From the NCBI RefSeq assembly GCF_020400605.1, contig NZ_JAINRD010000026.1, positions 1-64,000 of the forward strand: a stretch of DNA of 64,000 nt, read 5' to 3'. Numbering within the stretch: the first letter of the stretch is position 1; each line of letters begins with the position of its first letter. The stretch comes from Streptomyces aculeolatus (GTDB taxonomy: Bacteria; Actinomycetota; Actinomycetes; Streptomycetales; Streptomycetaceae). Below are positions 50,947-58,281 of this stretch, piece after piece. Below the pieces are notes generated by a model, which saw only the letters and a list, made by a program, of their open reading frames with translations, did not search any database and had not been told where the DNA came from. The position numbers were made by a program, and so were the translations under genes.

Positions 50947-53417
50947 GCGTGCTCAGAGGTGTCAGAGCGCGCGCGGTGCGCCGTACGCTGCTGCCGGCGC
51001 TGCCGCTCGCGCTGCTCCCGGCGCTGCTGCCGCCCGCGCAGGCGGCGCAGCCGGCGCCCGCGGAGCGGGGGGCCGGGGTCCCGGGGGTGGCGGGTTCCGC
51101 GGGGAGCCCGGCGGGGTACCGCGTCTCCGACCGGGGGCGGGACCTGGTCGTCACGGGCGGGACGTACCGGATGACGATCGCGAAGGACGGCTTCCGCTAC
51201 GGCTTCGAGCGGCGCGACGGCACGGCCGTGGCGCCGCCGCACGCCGCGTCCGGGCTGCGGGTGAAGAGCCCGGGGGACGCGGAGTTCGCGGACGCGGAGT
51301 CGGCCCGGCTCGTCTCGGCGGGCCGGTCGGCAGCGGTGCTGGACGTGCGGCTCGCCGACGGCGGTTCGGTGCGCGTCGTGCTGCGTCCGCAGGCCCGCTC
51401 GGTGGGCGTGGCGGTGACGGGGGTGCCCGCGTCGAGCACCGTCGACCTGCGCACGGGGCACGTCGGCCCGGCGTACGGGCTCGGCGACCACGGCTCGTTC
51501 GGGGACGGCCGGCCTGAGACCGGCACGCCGTGCAGCGGCAAGGTGGAGGCGCGCCCGCGGGCGGAGCTGACGGGGCTGGTCCTGGACAACGTGACCAACC
51601 AGGGCTCCTGCAAGCGTTTCGTCTCCACCTTCGCGGTCTTTCCCCGGCAGAGCTTCGCCGAAGTGCTGTTCGCCAAGGGGCAGAAGCGCGTCGGGCTGAC
51701 GGAGGCCGAGAACCGGCTGGGGGTGGCGGGCGCCGACGGCGTCGACGGGCTGCACTACTTCCTCGGCACGGACGTCGAGCAGCTCTACGCCGACTACCGG
51801 CGTGCCCGGCACGCCGCCGGCTACGCGGACGTGCGGCCGCGGCCGCAGATGTTCGAACTGGGCTGGGAGGCGTACGGGGCACTGGGCTGGAACACGTACC
51901 AGTCGTCGGTGGAGACCACGGTGCGGGACTTCCTCGACCGCGGCTACCCGCTGGGCTGGGGTGTGGTCGGCTCCGGCTTCTGGCCGGGAGAGCGCGGCAA
52001 CCCGGCGGAGGGCACCACCAACTCCTTCGGGATGTGGGACGACACCGCCGAGGAGGGCCGCGACGACGGTTTGCCCAACCCCCGCTACCCGGACCCGGAG
52101 GCGCTGAAGCGGCTCTTCGCGAGCAATGACGTGGCACTCCTCCTCGGCGCGCGCAACAACTTCAAGGCCGGGCGGGACGACGGGGGCAACCACAACCCGG
52201 TCACCGACGCCGGCTTCATGGAGGAGGCCCGCAGCCGCGGCTATCTGCTCGCCGACGCGGACGGCGAGCCGGTGAAGGTCACCAGGGCGCAGTTCCCCTC
52301 CGGCGCGTCGTACGTGCTGGACGGCCGGAATCCGGAGGCCGTGGACTGGTACGTGGCGCAGACCCGCAAGTGGGGCGTGGACGGCTGGAAGGAGGACACC
52401 ATGCTCTACACCCCCGACCTGTGGCGCGACGGCAACTGGAACGCGCTGCTGAAGGCGCTGCACGACGCCGGGGACGCGGTGATGGTGCGCAACACGGCCT
52501 ATTCGCTGCCCGGTGACTGGGCCCGGATCAACGACACGATCTACGGCACCGGCGCGGTGTACCACGAGGACCCGGACCGGATGCCGGTGAACCTGCTGAA
52601 CATCGCCGCAAGCGGCCACGGCAACCTCTACCCGGACTTCGTCGGCGGCACCCCGGGCAAGGCGGAGCCGACCGACCCGGCCTACCGCGCGTACTTCGCC
52701 CGCAACGTGCAGTTCAACGCGCTCACCCCGGTGCTCGGCTTCGGCCAGGGGCCGTGGCAGTTCGGGGACGACATCGCCGCGGACGCCAAGAAGCTGGCGC
52801 TGTGGCACGACTCCCTGCACCCGTACATCTACGACGCGGTCCTCGACGGCCACGCCTCCGGCTTTCCGTACGCGATGACGCCGCTGCACCTGGCGTACCC
52901 GGCCGACGAGCGGACGTACGGGCTGGTCGACGAGTCGACCAGGCGGTACGAGTGGATGCTCGGCGAGTCGCTGCTCGCCGCGCCGGTGTGGGGGTCGGAC
53001 TTCGCGACGGCGACCGGGCGGGACGTGTACCTGCCGGCCGGGACGTGGATCGACGTCAACACCGGTGAGCGGCACGAGGGCCCGGTGACGCTCACGGACC
53101 ACGAGGTGGCCCGGGGCGACGTGCCGGCGTTCGTGGGCGGGAAGGGCGTGCTGGTGCGCCGCGTGGAGGCGGGCTCGTCGGACCGGCTCCGGGCGCAGGT
53201 ATTCCCGGTGACGCGGGGTTCGGTGTACAGCTACGGTGACGGGAAGCGCACGTCCCGGATCGTGAACGCGAACGCCGGCTGGTCCGCGAAGTCGCTGAAG
53301 GTGCTGGACACGACCGCCTCCCGCGCGGTCGACTTCTCCGTGGACCCCGTCACCGGTGCGGTCGGGTTCCCGCTGCGCGCGGGCCACGACTACCGGCTGG
53401 TGGGCGGGAGGGCGTAA
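50943..53417 (+). CDS. GH31 glycosidase (alpha-glucosidase family), exported
   Basis: An 824-residue GH31 enzyme. Residues 1-35 look like a signal peptide (Arg-rich, then LLPALPLALLPALLPPAQAAQ). The N-terminal beta-sandwich is followed by a TIM barrel with FELGWEAYG, the nucleophile Asp in VDGWKEDTML (near 484) and the probable acid/base Asp in SLPGDWARINDTIYG (near 525-530). The C-terminal sandwiches contain LLAAPVWG and YLPAGTWIDVNTGE. GH31 includes alpha-glucosidases, alpha-xylosidases and alpha-galactosidases; substrate is open. GTG start overlaps the binding-protein stop; last gene of the operon. Confidence 0.88.
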   Translation: MSVLRGVRARAVRRTLLPALPLALLPALLPPAQAAQPAPAERGAGVPGVAGSAGSPAGYRVSDRGRDLVVTGGTYRMTIAKDGFRYGFERRDGTAVAPPHAASGLRVKSPGDAEFADAESARLVSAGRSAAVLDVRLADGGSVRVVLRPQARSVGVAVTGVPASSTVDLRTGHVGPAYGLGDHGSFGDGRPETGTPCSGKVEARPRAELTGLVLDNVTNQGSCKRFVSTFAVFPRQSFAEVLFAKGQKRVGLTEAENRLGVAGADGVDGLHYFLGTDVEQLYADYRRARHAAGYADVRPRPQMFELGWEAYGALGWNTYQSSVETTVRDFLDRGYPLGWGVVGSGFWPGERGNPAEGTTNSFGMWDDTAEEGRDDGLPNPRYPDPEALKRLFASNDVALLLGARNNFKAGRDDGGNHNPVTDAGFMEEARSRGYLLADADGEPVKVTRAQFPSGASYVLDGRNPEAVDWYVAQTRKWGVDGWKEDTMLYTPDLWRDGNWNALLKALHDAGDAVMVRNTAYSLPGDWARINDTIYGTGAVYHEDPDRMPVNLLNIAASGHGNLYPDFVGGTPGKAEPTDPAYRAYFARNVQFNALTPVLGFGQGPWQFGDDIAADAKKLALWHDSLHPYIYDAVLDGHASGFPYAMTPLHLAYPADERTYGLVDESTRRYEWMLGESLLAAPVWGSDFATATGRDVYLPAGTWIDVNTGERHEGPVTLTDHEVARGDVPAFVGGKGVLVRRVEAGSSDRLRAQVFPVTRGSVYSYGDGKRTSRIVNANAGWSAKSLKVLDTTASRAVDFSVDPVTGAVGFPLRAGHDYRLVGGRA

Positions 53418-53474
53418 GCCTTTCCGGGTGAAGCGGGCGGTCGTCGCCGTCGAGGGTTCGGCCGACGCCCGCCG

Positions 53475-53513
53475 GAGCCCGGTCCCGGGGACCGCAACCC
53501 CGGGACCGGGCTC
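53475..53513. terminator. 16-bp perfect hairpin between GH31 and IclR genes
   Basis: GAGCCCGGTCCCGGGG (53475-53490) is perfectly complementary to 53498-53513 with the 7-nt loop ACCGCAA. It lies between convergent genes (GH31 stop 53417, IclR stop 53562) and can terminate both. Confidence 0.75.
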
Positions 53514-53561
53514 ACTCGCGGCCGGCGGGGGCGCGGAACGGGCGTGCGGCGCCGGGCGGGT

Positions 53562-54362
53562 TCAGAGCGCGGCTGGGTGGGCGTGGGCGAGAAAGCCGAG
53601 GCCGGTGGAGATCTGGTCGGCGTACTCGACGGTCCTGGCGGCGAGCGTGTCCTGGCGGGCCGCCAGGTCCATGGCGGACAGCGAGCCGGAGACGGACAGC
53701 GCGGCGACGACCGCGCCGGAGCGGTCGCGTACGGGCGCGGCGAGGCAGGCGCGGCCGAAGGCCAGTTCCTCGACCTCGGTGGCGTAGCCGCGGGCGCGGG
53801 TCTCCGCGAGCGCGTCGAGGAGCCCGGCCAGGCCGGTGATGGTCTTGCGGGTGTACGCGGGGTAGTCCGGGCCCATGACGTCGCGGACCTCGTCCTCCGC
53901 GAGGCCGGAGAGCAGCGCCTTGCCCATGGCGGTGGCGTGCAGCGGCGCCGAGCGGCCGGTGAGGGTGAAGGTCCGCGGCGCGAGGGGGCCTTCGAAGTGG
54001 CAGAGGTAGAACATGCGGTCGCCGTGGCGTTCCGCGACGTTGGCGCCGAGGCCGAGTTCGTGGGCGAGGTTCTGGGCGACCTGGCGGCCGGCGCGGTGGA
54101 CGGCGGACTGGTTGAGGGCGACGCCGGCCAGTTCGACGACCTTGGGGCCGATGCGGTGCAGGCCGCTGCGCTCGTCGCGGACGAGGTAGCCGAGCGACTC
54201 CAGGGCGGCCACCAGCCGGGAGACGGTGGACTGGCCGAGGCCGCTGAGCTCGACCAGCTCGGCGATGCGGCGCTCCGGCTGTTCGTCGGTGAAGTACGAC
54301 AGCAGCGACAGGGCGCGCTCCACGCTCTGCGTGCCCGACGCGGTGCCTCCCGTTGCCGCCAT
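53562..54362 (-). CDS. IclR-family transcriptional regulator (second copy)
   Basis: A 266-residue IclR protein, similar in layout to the one at 46794. The winged helix is TQSVERALSLLSYFTDEQPERRIAELVELSGLGQSTVSRLVAALESLGYLVRD (about 11-63). The effector domain has ARGYATEVEELAFGRACLAAPVRDRSGAVVAALSVSGSLS (about 188-228). GGAGG lies five bases before the ATG. It is the last gene in the minus-strand direction after the LacI gene, 105 bp downstream of it, and may have its own promoter there (54363-54467, with the small palindrome ATCC-N7-GGAT at about 54418). Confidence 0.9.
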   Translation of the reverse strand: MAATGGTASGTQSVERALSLLSYFTDEQPERRIAELVELSGLGQSTVSRLVAALESLGYLVRDERSGLHRIGPKVVELAGVALNQSAVHRAGRQVAQNLAHELGLGANVAERHGDRMFYLCHFEGPLAPRTFTLTGRSAPLHATAMGKALLSGLAEDEVRDVMGPDYPAYTRKTITGLAGLLDALAETRARGYATEVEELAFGRACLAAPVRDRSGAVVAALSVSGSLSAMDLAARQDTLAARTVEYADQISTGLGFLAHAHPAAL

Positions 54363-54467
54363 CGCGACCTCCGTTTCCGGTCCCGGCCCCCGTTCCCCTG
54401 ACGGGAAGATGGCTCATCCAGATAGCGGATGTTACATGGGTGCGGGGGGCCGGGTGCGCGGAACCCG

Positions 54468-55529
54468 TTACGGGTCGGGGGTGCCGTAGGCGACGAGGGT
54501 CGTCGGGACCACGGTCCGGCGCTCCGGCGGCGCCGGCACGGTGCCCGTGCCGGGTCCGGCGCCGGTGCGTTCGCCGAGGCGGGCGAGGAGCAGGCGCCCG
54601 GCCTCGCGGCCGAGTTCGTCGGTGTCGTAGGCGACGAGGGTGAGCGGCAGGCCGAGCGTGTCGGCCATCTCGAAGTCGTCGAAGCCGGCGAGCGCGGTGG
54701 CGGTGCCGGCCTCGCGGATGGCACGGAAGGCGCCGATGGTGTTGCGGTTGTTGGAGCAGAACAGCGCGGTCGGCGGCAAGGGCAGGGCCAGCAGTCCGGC
54801 GGCGGCGCGGGCGGCCTCCGCGGTCTGCTGCTGGCCCTGCCGTATGTACGTGTCGTCGGCGGGCAGCCCGGCGGCGGCGAGGGCGTCGGCGTAGCCGCGG
54901 AGTCGTTCGGTGCCGGTGTAGACGGCGGGCGGGGAGCCGAGGAAGCCGATGCGGCGGTGTCCGGCGGCGAGGAGGCGCTCGGTGGCCGCGCGGGCGCCGC
55001 CGTAGTCGTCGACGAGGACGTGGTCGGCGGCGAACCCCACGGGCGGCCGGCTGGCCAGCACCACGGGCACGCCCTCGGCCGCGGCGGCGGCCAGGTGCCG
55101 CTGGTCGCGGCCGGCGGGGACGGCGACGATGCCGTCGACGCGGCGGGCGACGAGGTCCTCGACGAGGCTGCGTTCGGTGCCGGGGTCCTGGCCGGTGTTG
55201 CCGATGACGGCCTTCAGGCCGTGCTGGGCGACGACGGCGTCGACTCCGAGGGCGAGGCGGGAGTAGAAGGGGTTGGCGAGGTTGGTGACGACGAGGCCGA
55301 CGAGCCCGGTGCCGCTGCCGAGGCGGAGGCTGCGGGCGACCTCGTTACGCCGGTAGCCGAGTTCGGCGACGGCGGCGCGGACGCGGGCGGCGGTGGCGGG
55401 CAGCACCTTGGGGTCGTCGCGCAGGACGCGGGAGACGGTCATGGCGCTGACGGCGGCGCGCTCGGCGACGTCCCGCAGCGTGGGCTGCGCGTCCCGCGGG
55501 GCGGCGCCGCCGGCGGGCCCGGGCGTCAC
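54468..55529 (-). CDS. LacI-family transcriptional regulator
   Basis: A 353-residue LacI/GalR repressor. The N-terminal HTH (PTLRDVAERAAVSAMTVSRVLRDDPKVLPATAARVRAAVAELGYRRN, about 16-62) keeps the hinge ARSLRLGSGTGLVG. The periplasmic-binding-like core has VVTNLANPFYSRLA, RPPVGFAADHVLVDDYGGA and ALAGFDDFEMADTLGLPLT. The GTG start overlaps the sugar-kinase stop (55526-55529), making it the terminal regulator of the mannosidase operon. A mannose oligosaccharide or mannose-phosphate effector would fit. Confidence 0.92.
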   Translation of the reverse strand: MTPGPAGGAAPRDAQPTLRDVAERAAVSAMTVSRVLRDDPKVLPATAARVRAAVAELGYRRNEVARSLRLGSGTGLVGLVVTNLANPFYSRLALGVDAVVAQHGLKAVIGNTGQDPGTERSLVEDLVARRVDGIVAVPAGRDQRHLAAAAAEGVPVVLASRPPVGFAADHVLVDDYGGARAATERLLAAGHRRIGFLGSPPAVYTGTERLRGYADALAAAGLPADDTYIRQGQQQTAEAARAAAGLLALPLPPTALFCSNNRNTIGAFRAIREAGTATALAGFDDFEMADTLGLPLTLVAYDTDELGREAGRLLLARLGERTGAGPGTGTVPAPPERRTVVPTTLVAYGTPDP

Positions 55530-56551
55530 CCGGCACCCCCGGCGGCAGCGGCGGCGCCGATGAGCCCGGCGTCCTCGCCGAGCTGGGCCCGCAGCAGCCG
55601 GCGTGAGCCGGGAGGTGTGTCGGCGGGGTCCTGTGGGGCTGAACGGGGCCCGGCCGGGAGCGGCCGGTCGCCGGCCGGGGGCCAGCCGGCTGCGGCGAGG
55701 GCGGTGGCCAGGGGTGGTGCGACCAGGTCCCAGGACTCCGCCATCGACCCGCCGACGACCAGGGCCGTGGCGCGGAACGCCGCGAGCCGCGGGCCCAGTT
55801 CAGCGCCGAGCGCGCCGAACGCGGCGTCGAGCACGCGGCGCGCCCGCTCCTCCCCCGCCCGCGCCCGCTCCGCGATCTCGCGCACGTCGACGGCGACGTC
55901 CGCGCCGGCCGCCGCGATCGCGCCGGCCGGCCGGCCTCCGGAGCCGGCTCCCCCGGCTCCCGGCCCGCCGCCGGTGCCCGCGGCGGCGCCGTAGCGGGCG
56001 AGGATCGCCCGGCGCGAGACCACATCCTCCAGCGGCCGGCCGTCGATCCGGGCCAGGTCCATCCGCCCCTCCGGCGGCAGTCCCGGGCCCGTCGTGTGCA
56101 GCTCGCCGTCCGCGAGGAACGCCGAGCCGACGCCCGTGCCCAGGGTGATGCCGACAGCGCGGGTGTGGCCGCGGGCGGCGCCCGCGGCCCACTCCCCGGC
56201 GAGGAAGGCGTGCGCGTCGTTGCGGAAGGCGACGCCCGACGGGCTCCCCGGCAACCCGTCGAGCAGCGACGCCCGCACGTCCACCCCGTACAGCGACTCG
56301 AACTTGCCGACGTCCGCGAAGAGCGCGACGCCCGACTCGTAGTCGAAGGGACCGGGCAGCGCCACTCCCCACCGCGCGCCCGCCGGCGGCCCCGGCAGGG
56401 CGCGCGCGCAGCGCAGGACCGCGCCGAGGATGTCCTCGGCGCGGGCCTGCGCGTCCAGCGGACGCCGCACGCGGGTGGCCACGGCGGCGGTCCGCGGGGA
56501 GACCAGCGCGGCGGTGACGTGCGTGCCGCCGATCTCCAGGACGGGGATCAA
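55526..56551 (-). CDS. ROK-family sugar kinase, probable mannokinase
   Basis: A 341-residue ROK kinase without HTH. The N-terminal phosphate loop reads VLEIGGTHVTAAL (Glu in place of the usual Asp in DxGGT). The catalytic Asp is in FRNDAHAFLAGEWAAG (near 105-120), and ITLGTGVGSAFLADGE is typical. The zinc motif CxCGxxGCxE of most ROK kinases is absent: the region after GELHTTGPG reads LPPEGRMDLARIDG. A Gly/Ala-rich insert (about 185-205) is present. Location between mannose-6-phosphate isomerase and LacI genes suggests mannose phosphorylation. TTG at 56551 overlaps the isomerase TGA and is the only close start. Confidence 0.78.
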   Translation of the reverse strand: MIPVLEIGGTHVTAALVSPRTAAVATRVRRPLDAQARAEDILGAVLRCARALPGPPAGARWGVALPGPFDYESGVALFADVGKFESLYGVDVRASLLDGLPGSPSGVAFRNDAHAFLAGEWAAGAARGHTRAVGITLGTGVGSAFLADGELHTTGPGLPPEGRMDLARIDGRPLEDVVSRRAILARYGAAAGTGGGPGAGGAGSGGRPAGAIAAAGADVAVDVREIAERARAGEERARRVLDAAFGALGAELGPRLAAFRATALVVGGSMAESWDLVAPPLATALAAAGWPPAGDRPLPAGPRSAPQDPADTPPGSRRLLRAQLGEDAGLIGAAAAAGGAG

Positions 56552-58260
56552 CGCTCGGCGGCCTTCCTGACGAGGGCCTTGACGACCCGCACCGGCCCGC
56601 CGCCCGCGGTGGCCGCCAGCCGGTAGCCGCCGACCGCGGCGGGCACGGTGAGCGTCTCGGCGTACGACAGCTCGTGGGTGTCGCCGGCCGCGGTGTGCAC
56701 GGTGACGCCCGCTCCCTCGGCCACGTTGAGGACGTGGAAGCGGCCCTCGGTGTCGTCGTCGGCCTCGGCGCCTTCGTCCAGGGTGTACCTCCTGACTTCG
56801 TAGAACATCTCGTCGAGCGCGCCGAGGAGTTCCTCGCGCCACCCCGGTCCCGCGCGCAGTTCGCGCGGTTCCTGCACCAGTTCCCGGGCCACGGCCTCGC
56901 CGCGGCGGTCGGTGCCGAGGTTCGCCAGCCCGTGCTCGTACGGCATGGGCCGCGGCTTGCCGTCGGCGCCGGGCCGCAGCCAGTCGTAGAAGCGGAGGCT
57001 GTAGAGGTACGGGGTGGCGCTGATCTCCAGGACGAGGTTGCCGGCGCCGCTGGCGTGCGGCGTGCCGGCGGGGATCATGAAGAGCTGCCCCCGCTCCCCG
57101 GGGAAGGCCAGCACGTGGTCCTCGGGGTCCATGGGCACCGCGTCGTCGATCGCCCTCTCGATCTCCTTCCGGAACCTCCCGGTGTCGGCGTCCTCGCGCA
57201 GCCCGAGGTACACCTTGGTCTCGGCGCTGCCGAGGGTCATGTAGTACGTCTCGTGCTGGGTGTACGACCAGCCGAACCGCTCGCGCATGTAGGCGTCGCG
57301 CGGATGGCAGTGCAGCGACAGGTCGCCGCCGTCGACGGTGTCGAGGTAGTCGAAGCGGATCGGGAACGAGGTGCCGAAGCGCGCGTGCACCTCGGCGCCG
57401 AGCACGTCCTCGGGGGCCAGGACGCACATGAGCTGGAACGGCACTTCGGCCTGCGCGTCCGGTCCGGTGCCGATCAGGATGCCGGCCTCGGGGGCGATCA
57501 GCTCGTAGCCGAGCGCGGTGTTGGGCGCGTCGGGGGCGAAGCCCAGCTCGCGCTGGGCCCAGTGGCCGCCCCAGGGGGTGGAGTTGAAGTAGGGCCGGGT
57601 GCGTACGGGCCGGCGGGCCAGCGCGGCGAGGGTGCCGCGCAGGCCGGCGCCGTCGAGGTGAACGGGGTGGTCGGGGTCCTGGACGTCGAGCCAGCCGTCG
57701 ATGCGGCGGGCCAGTGCGTCGCGGTGGCGGTCGAGCATGGGCCAGTCGACGTAGAACAGCCGCCGGTGGGCGGGTGCTTCGCCGGGCAGGCCGAGGTTGG
57801 CGCCGGTGGTGCCGGCGTTGACGGCGGCCTCGGCGTAGCGCTTGGGCACGTCGGCGTACCAGAGCAGGTCGTGCGGTACGACGGCGGCGCCGGGGCCGTA
57901 GACCAGTACCAGCCCGGTGTCGGGGCGGGTGGTCTCGGGCGGGGTGTCGAAGAGGTCGTCGAGGGGGTTCTCGGCGAGCTTGCAGTAGTGCGGGTCGGCG
58001 GTGTCCTCGGGCCGCTCGGTGCGGCGCCTTATCTCGTCGGGCGGCGCGTAGTGGCGCCGTACGTCGAGGAGGGTCACGGCGGTGCCGCGGGCGGTCAGCT
58101 CGCGCCGGAGCCGGCCGGCGAGGGCGTCCCAGTCCGCGGACGGGGGTCCCTCGACGGCCACTACCGCCGGGCCGTGGGGGAGTTGTGCCGCCACGGCCTG
58201 CCAGCCGGTGGTGAGGACGGCCGGCGGGGCGGGTGCGTAGCGCGGGTCGAGCCGGTACAC
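56548..58260 (-). CDS. manA: Class I mannose-6-phosphate isomerase with long N-terminal domain
   Basis: A 570-residue protein. The C-terminal ~380 residues hold the cupin isomerase that interconverts mannose 6-phosphate and fructose 6-phosphate: PYFNSTPWGGHW (near 222), metal-site LHCHPRDAYM (near 313-322), HETYYMTLG and MIPAGTPHASGAGNLVLEIS (near 400). The N-terminal ~200 residues look like a P-loop-type nucleoside/ribulose kinase fold (VVAVEGPPSADWDALAGRLRREL and LLDVRRHY), but the Gly-Lys-Ser/Thr of the P-loop is missing. Its role is unknown. The stop overlaps the ROK kinase start and the gene follows the alpha-mannosidase gene by 21 bp. Confidence 0.85.
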   Translation of the reverse strand: MYRLDPRYAPAPPAVLTTGWQAVAAQLPHGPAVVAVEGPPSADWDALAGRLRRELTARGTAVTLLDVRRHYAPPDEIRRRTERPEDTADPHYCKLAENPLDDLFDTPPETTRPDTGLVLVYGPGAAVVPHDLLWYADVPKRYAEAAVNAGTTGANLGLPGEAPAHRRLFYVDWPMLDRHRDALARRIDGWLDVQDPDHPVHLDGAGLRGTLAALARRPVRTRPYFNSTPWGGHWAQRELGFAPDAPNTALGYELIAPEAGILIGTGPDAQAEVPFQLMCVLAPEDVLGAEVHARFGTSFPIRFDYLDTVDGGDLSLHCHPRDAYMRERFGWSYTQHETYYMTLGSAETKVYLGLREDADTGRFRKEIERAIDDAVPMDPEDHVLAFPGERGQLFMIPAGTPHASGAGNLVLEISATPYLYSLRFYDWLRPGADGKPRPMPYEHGLANLGTDRRGEAVARELVQEPRELRAGPGWREELLGALDEMFYEVRRYTLDEGAEADDDTEGRFHVLNVAEGAGVTVHTAAGDTHELSYAETLTVPAAVGGYRLAATAGGGPVRVVKALVRKAAER

Positions 58261-58281
58261 GCAGTCTCCTTCGGGTGTGGT

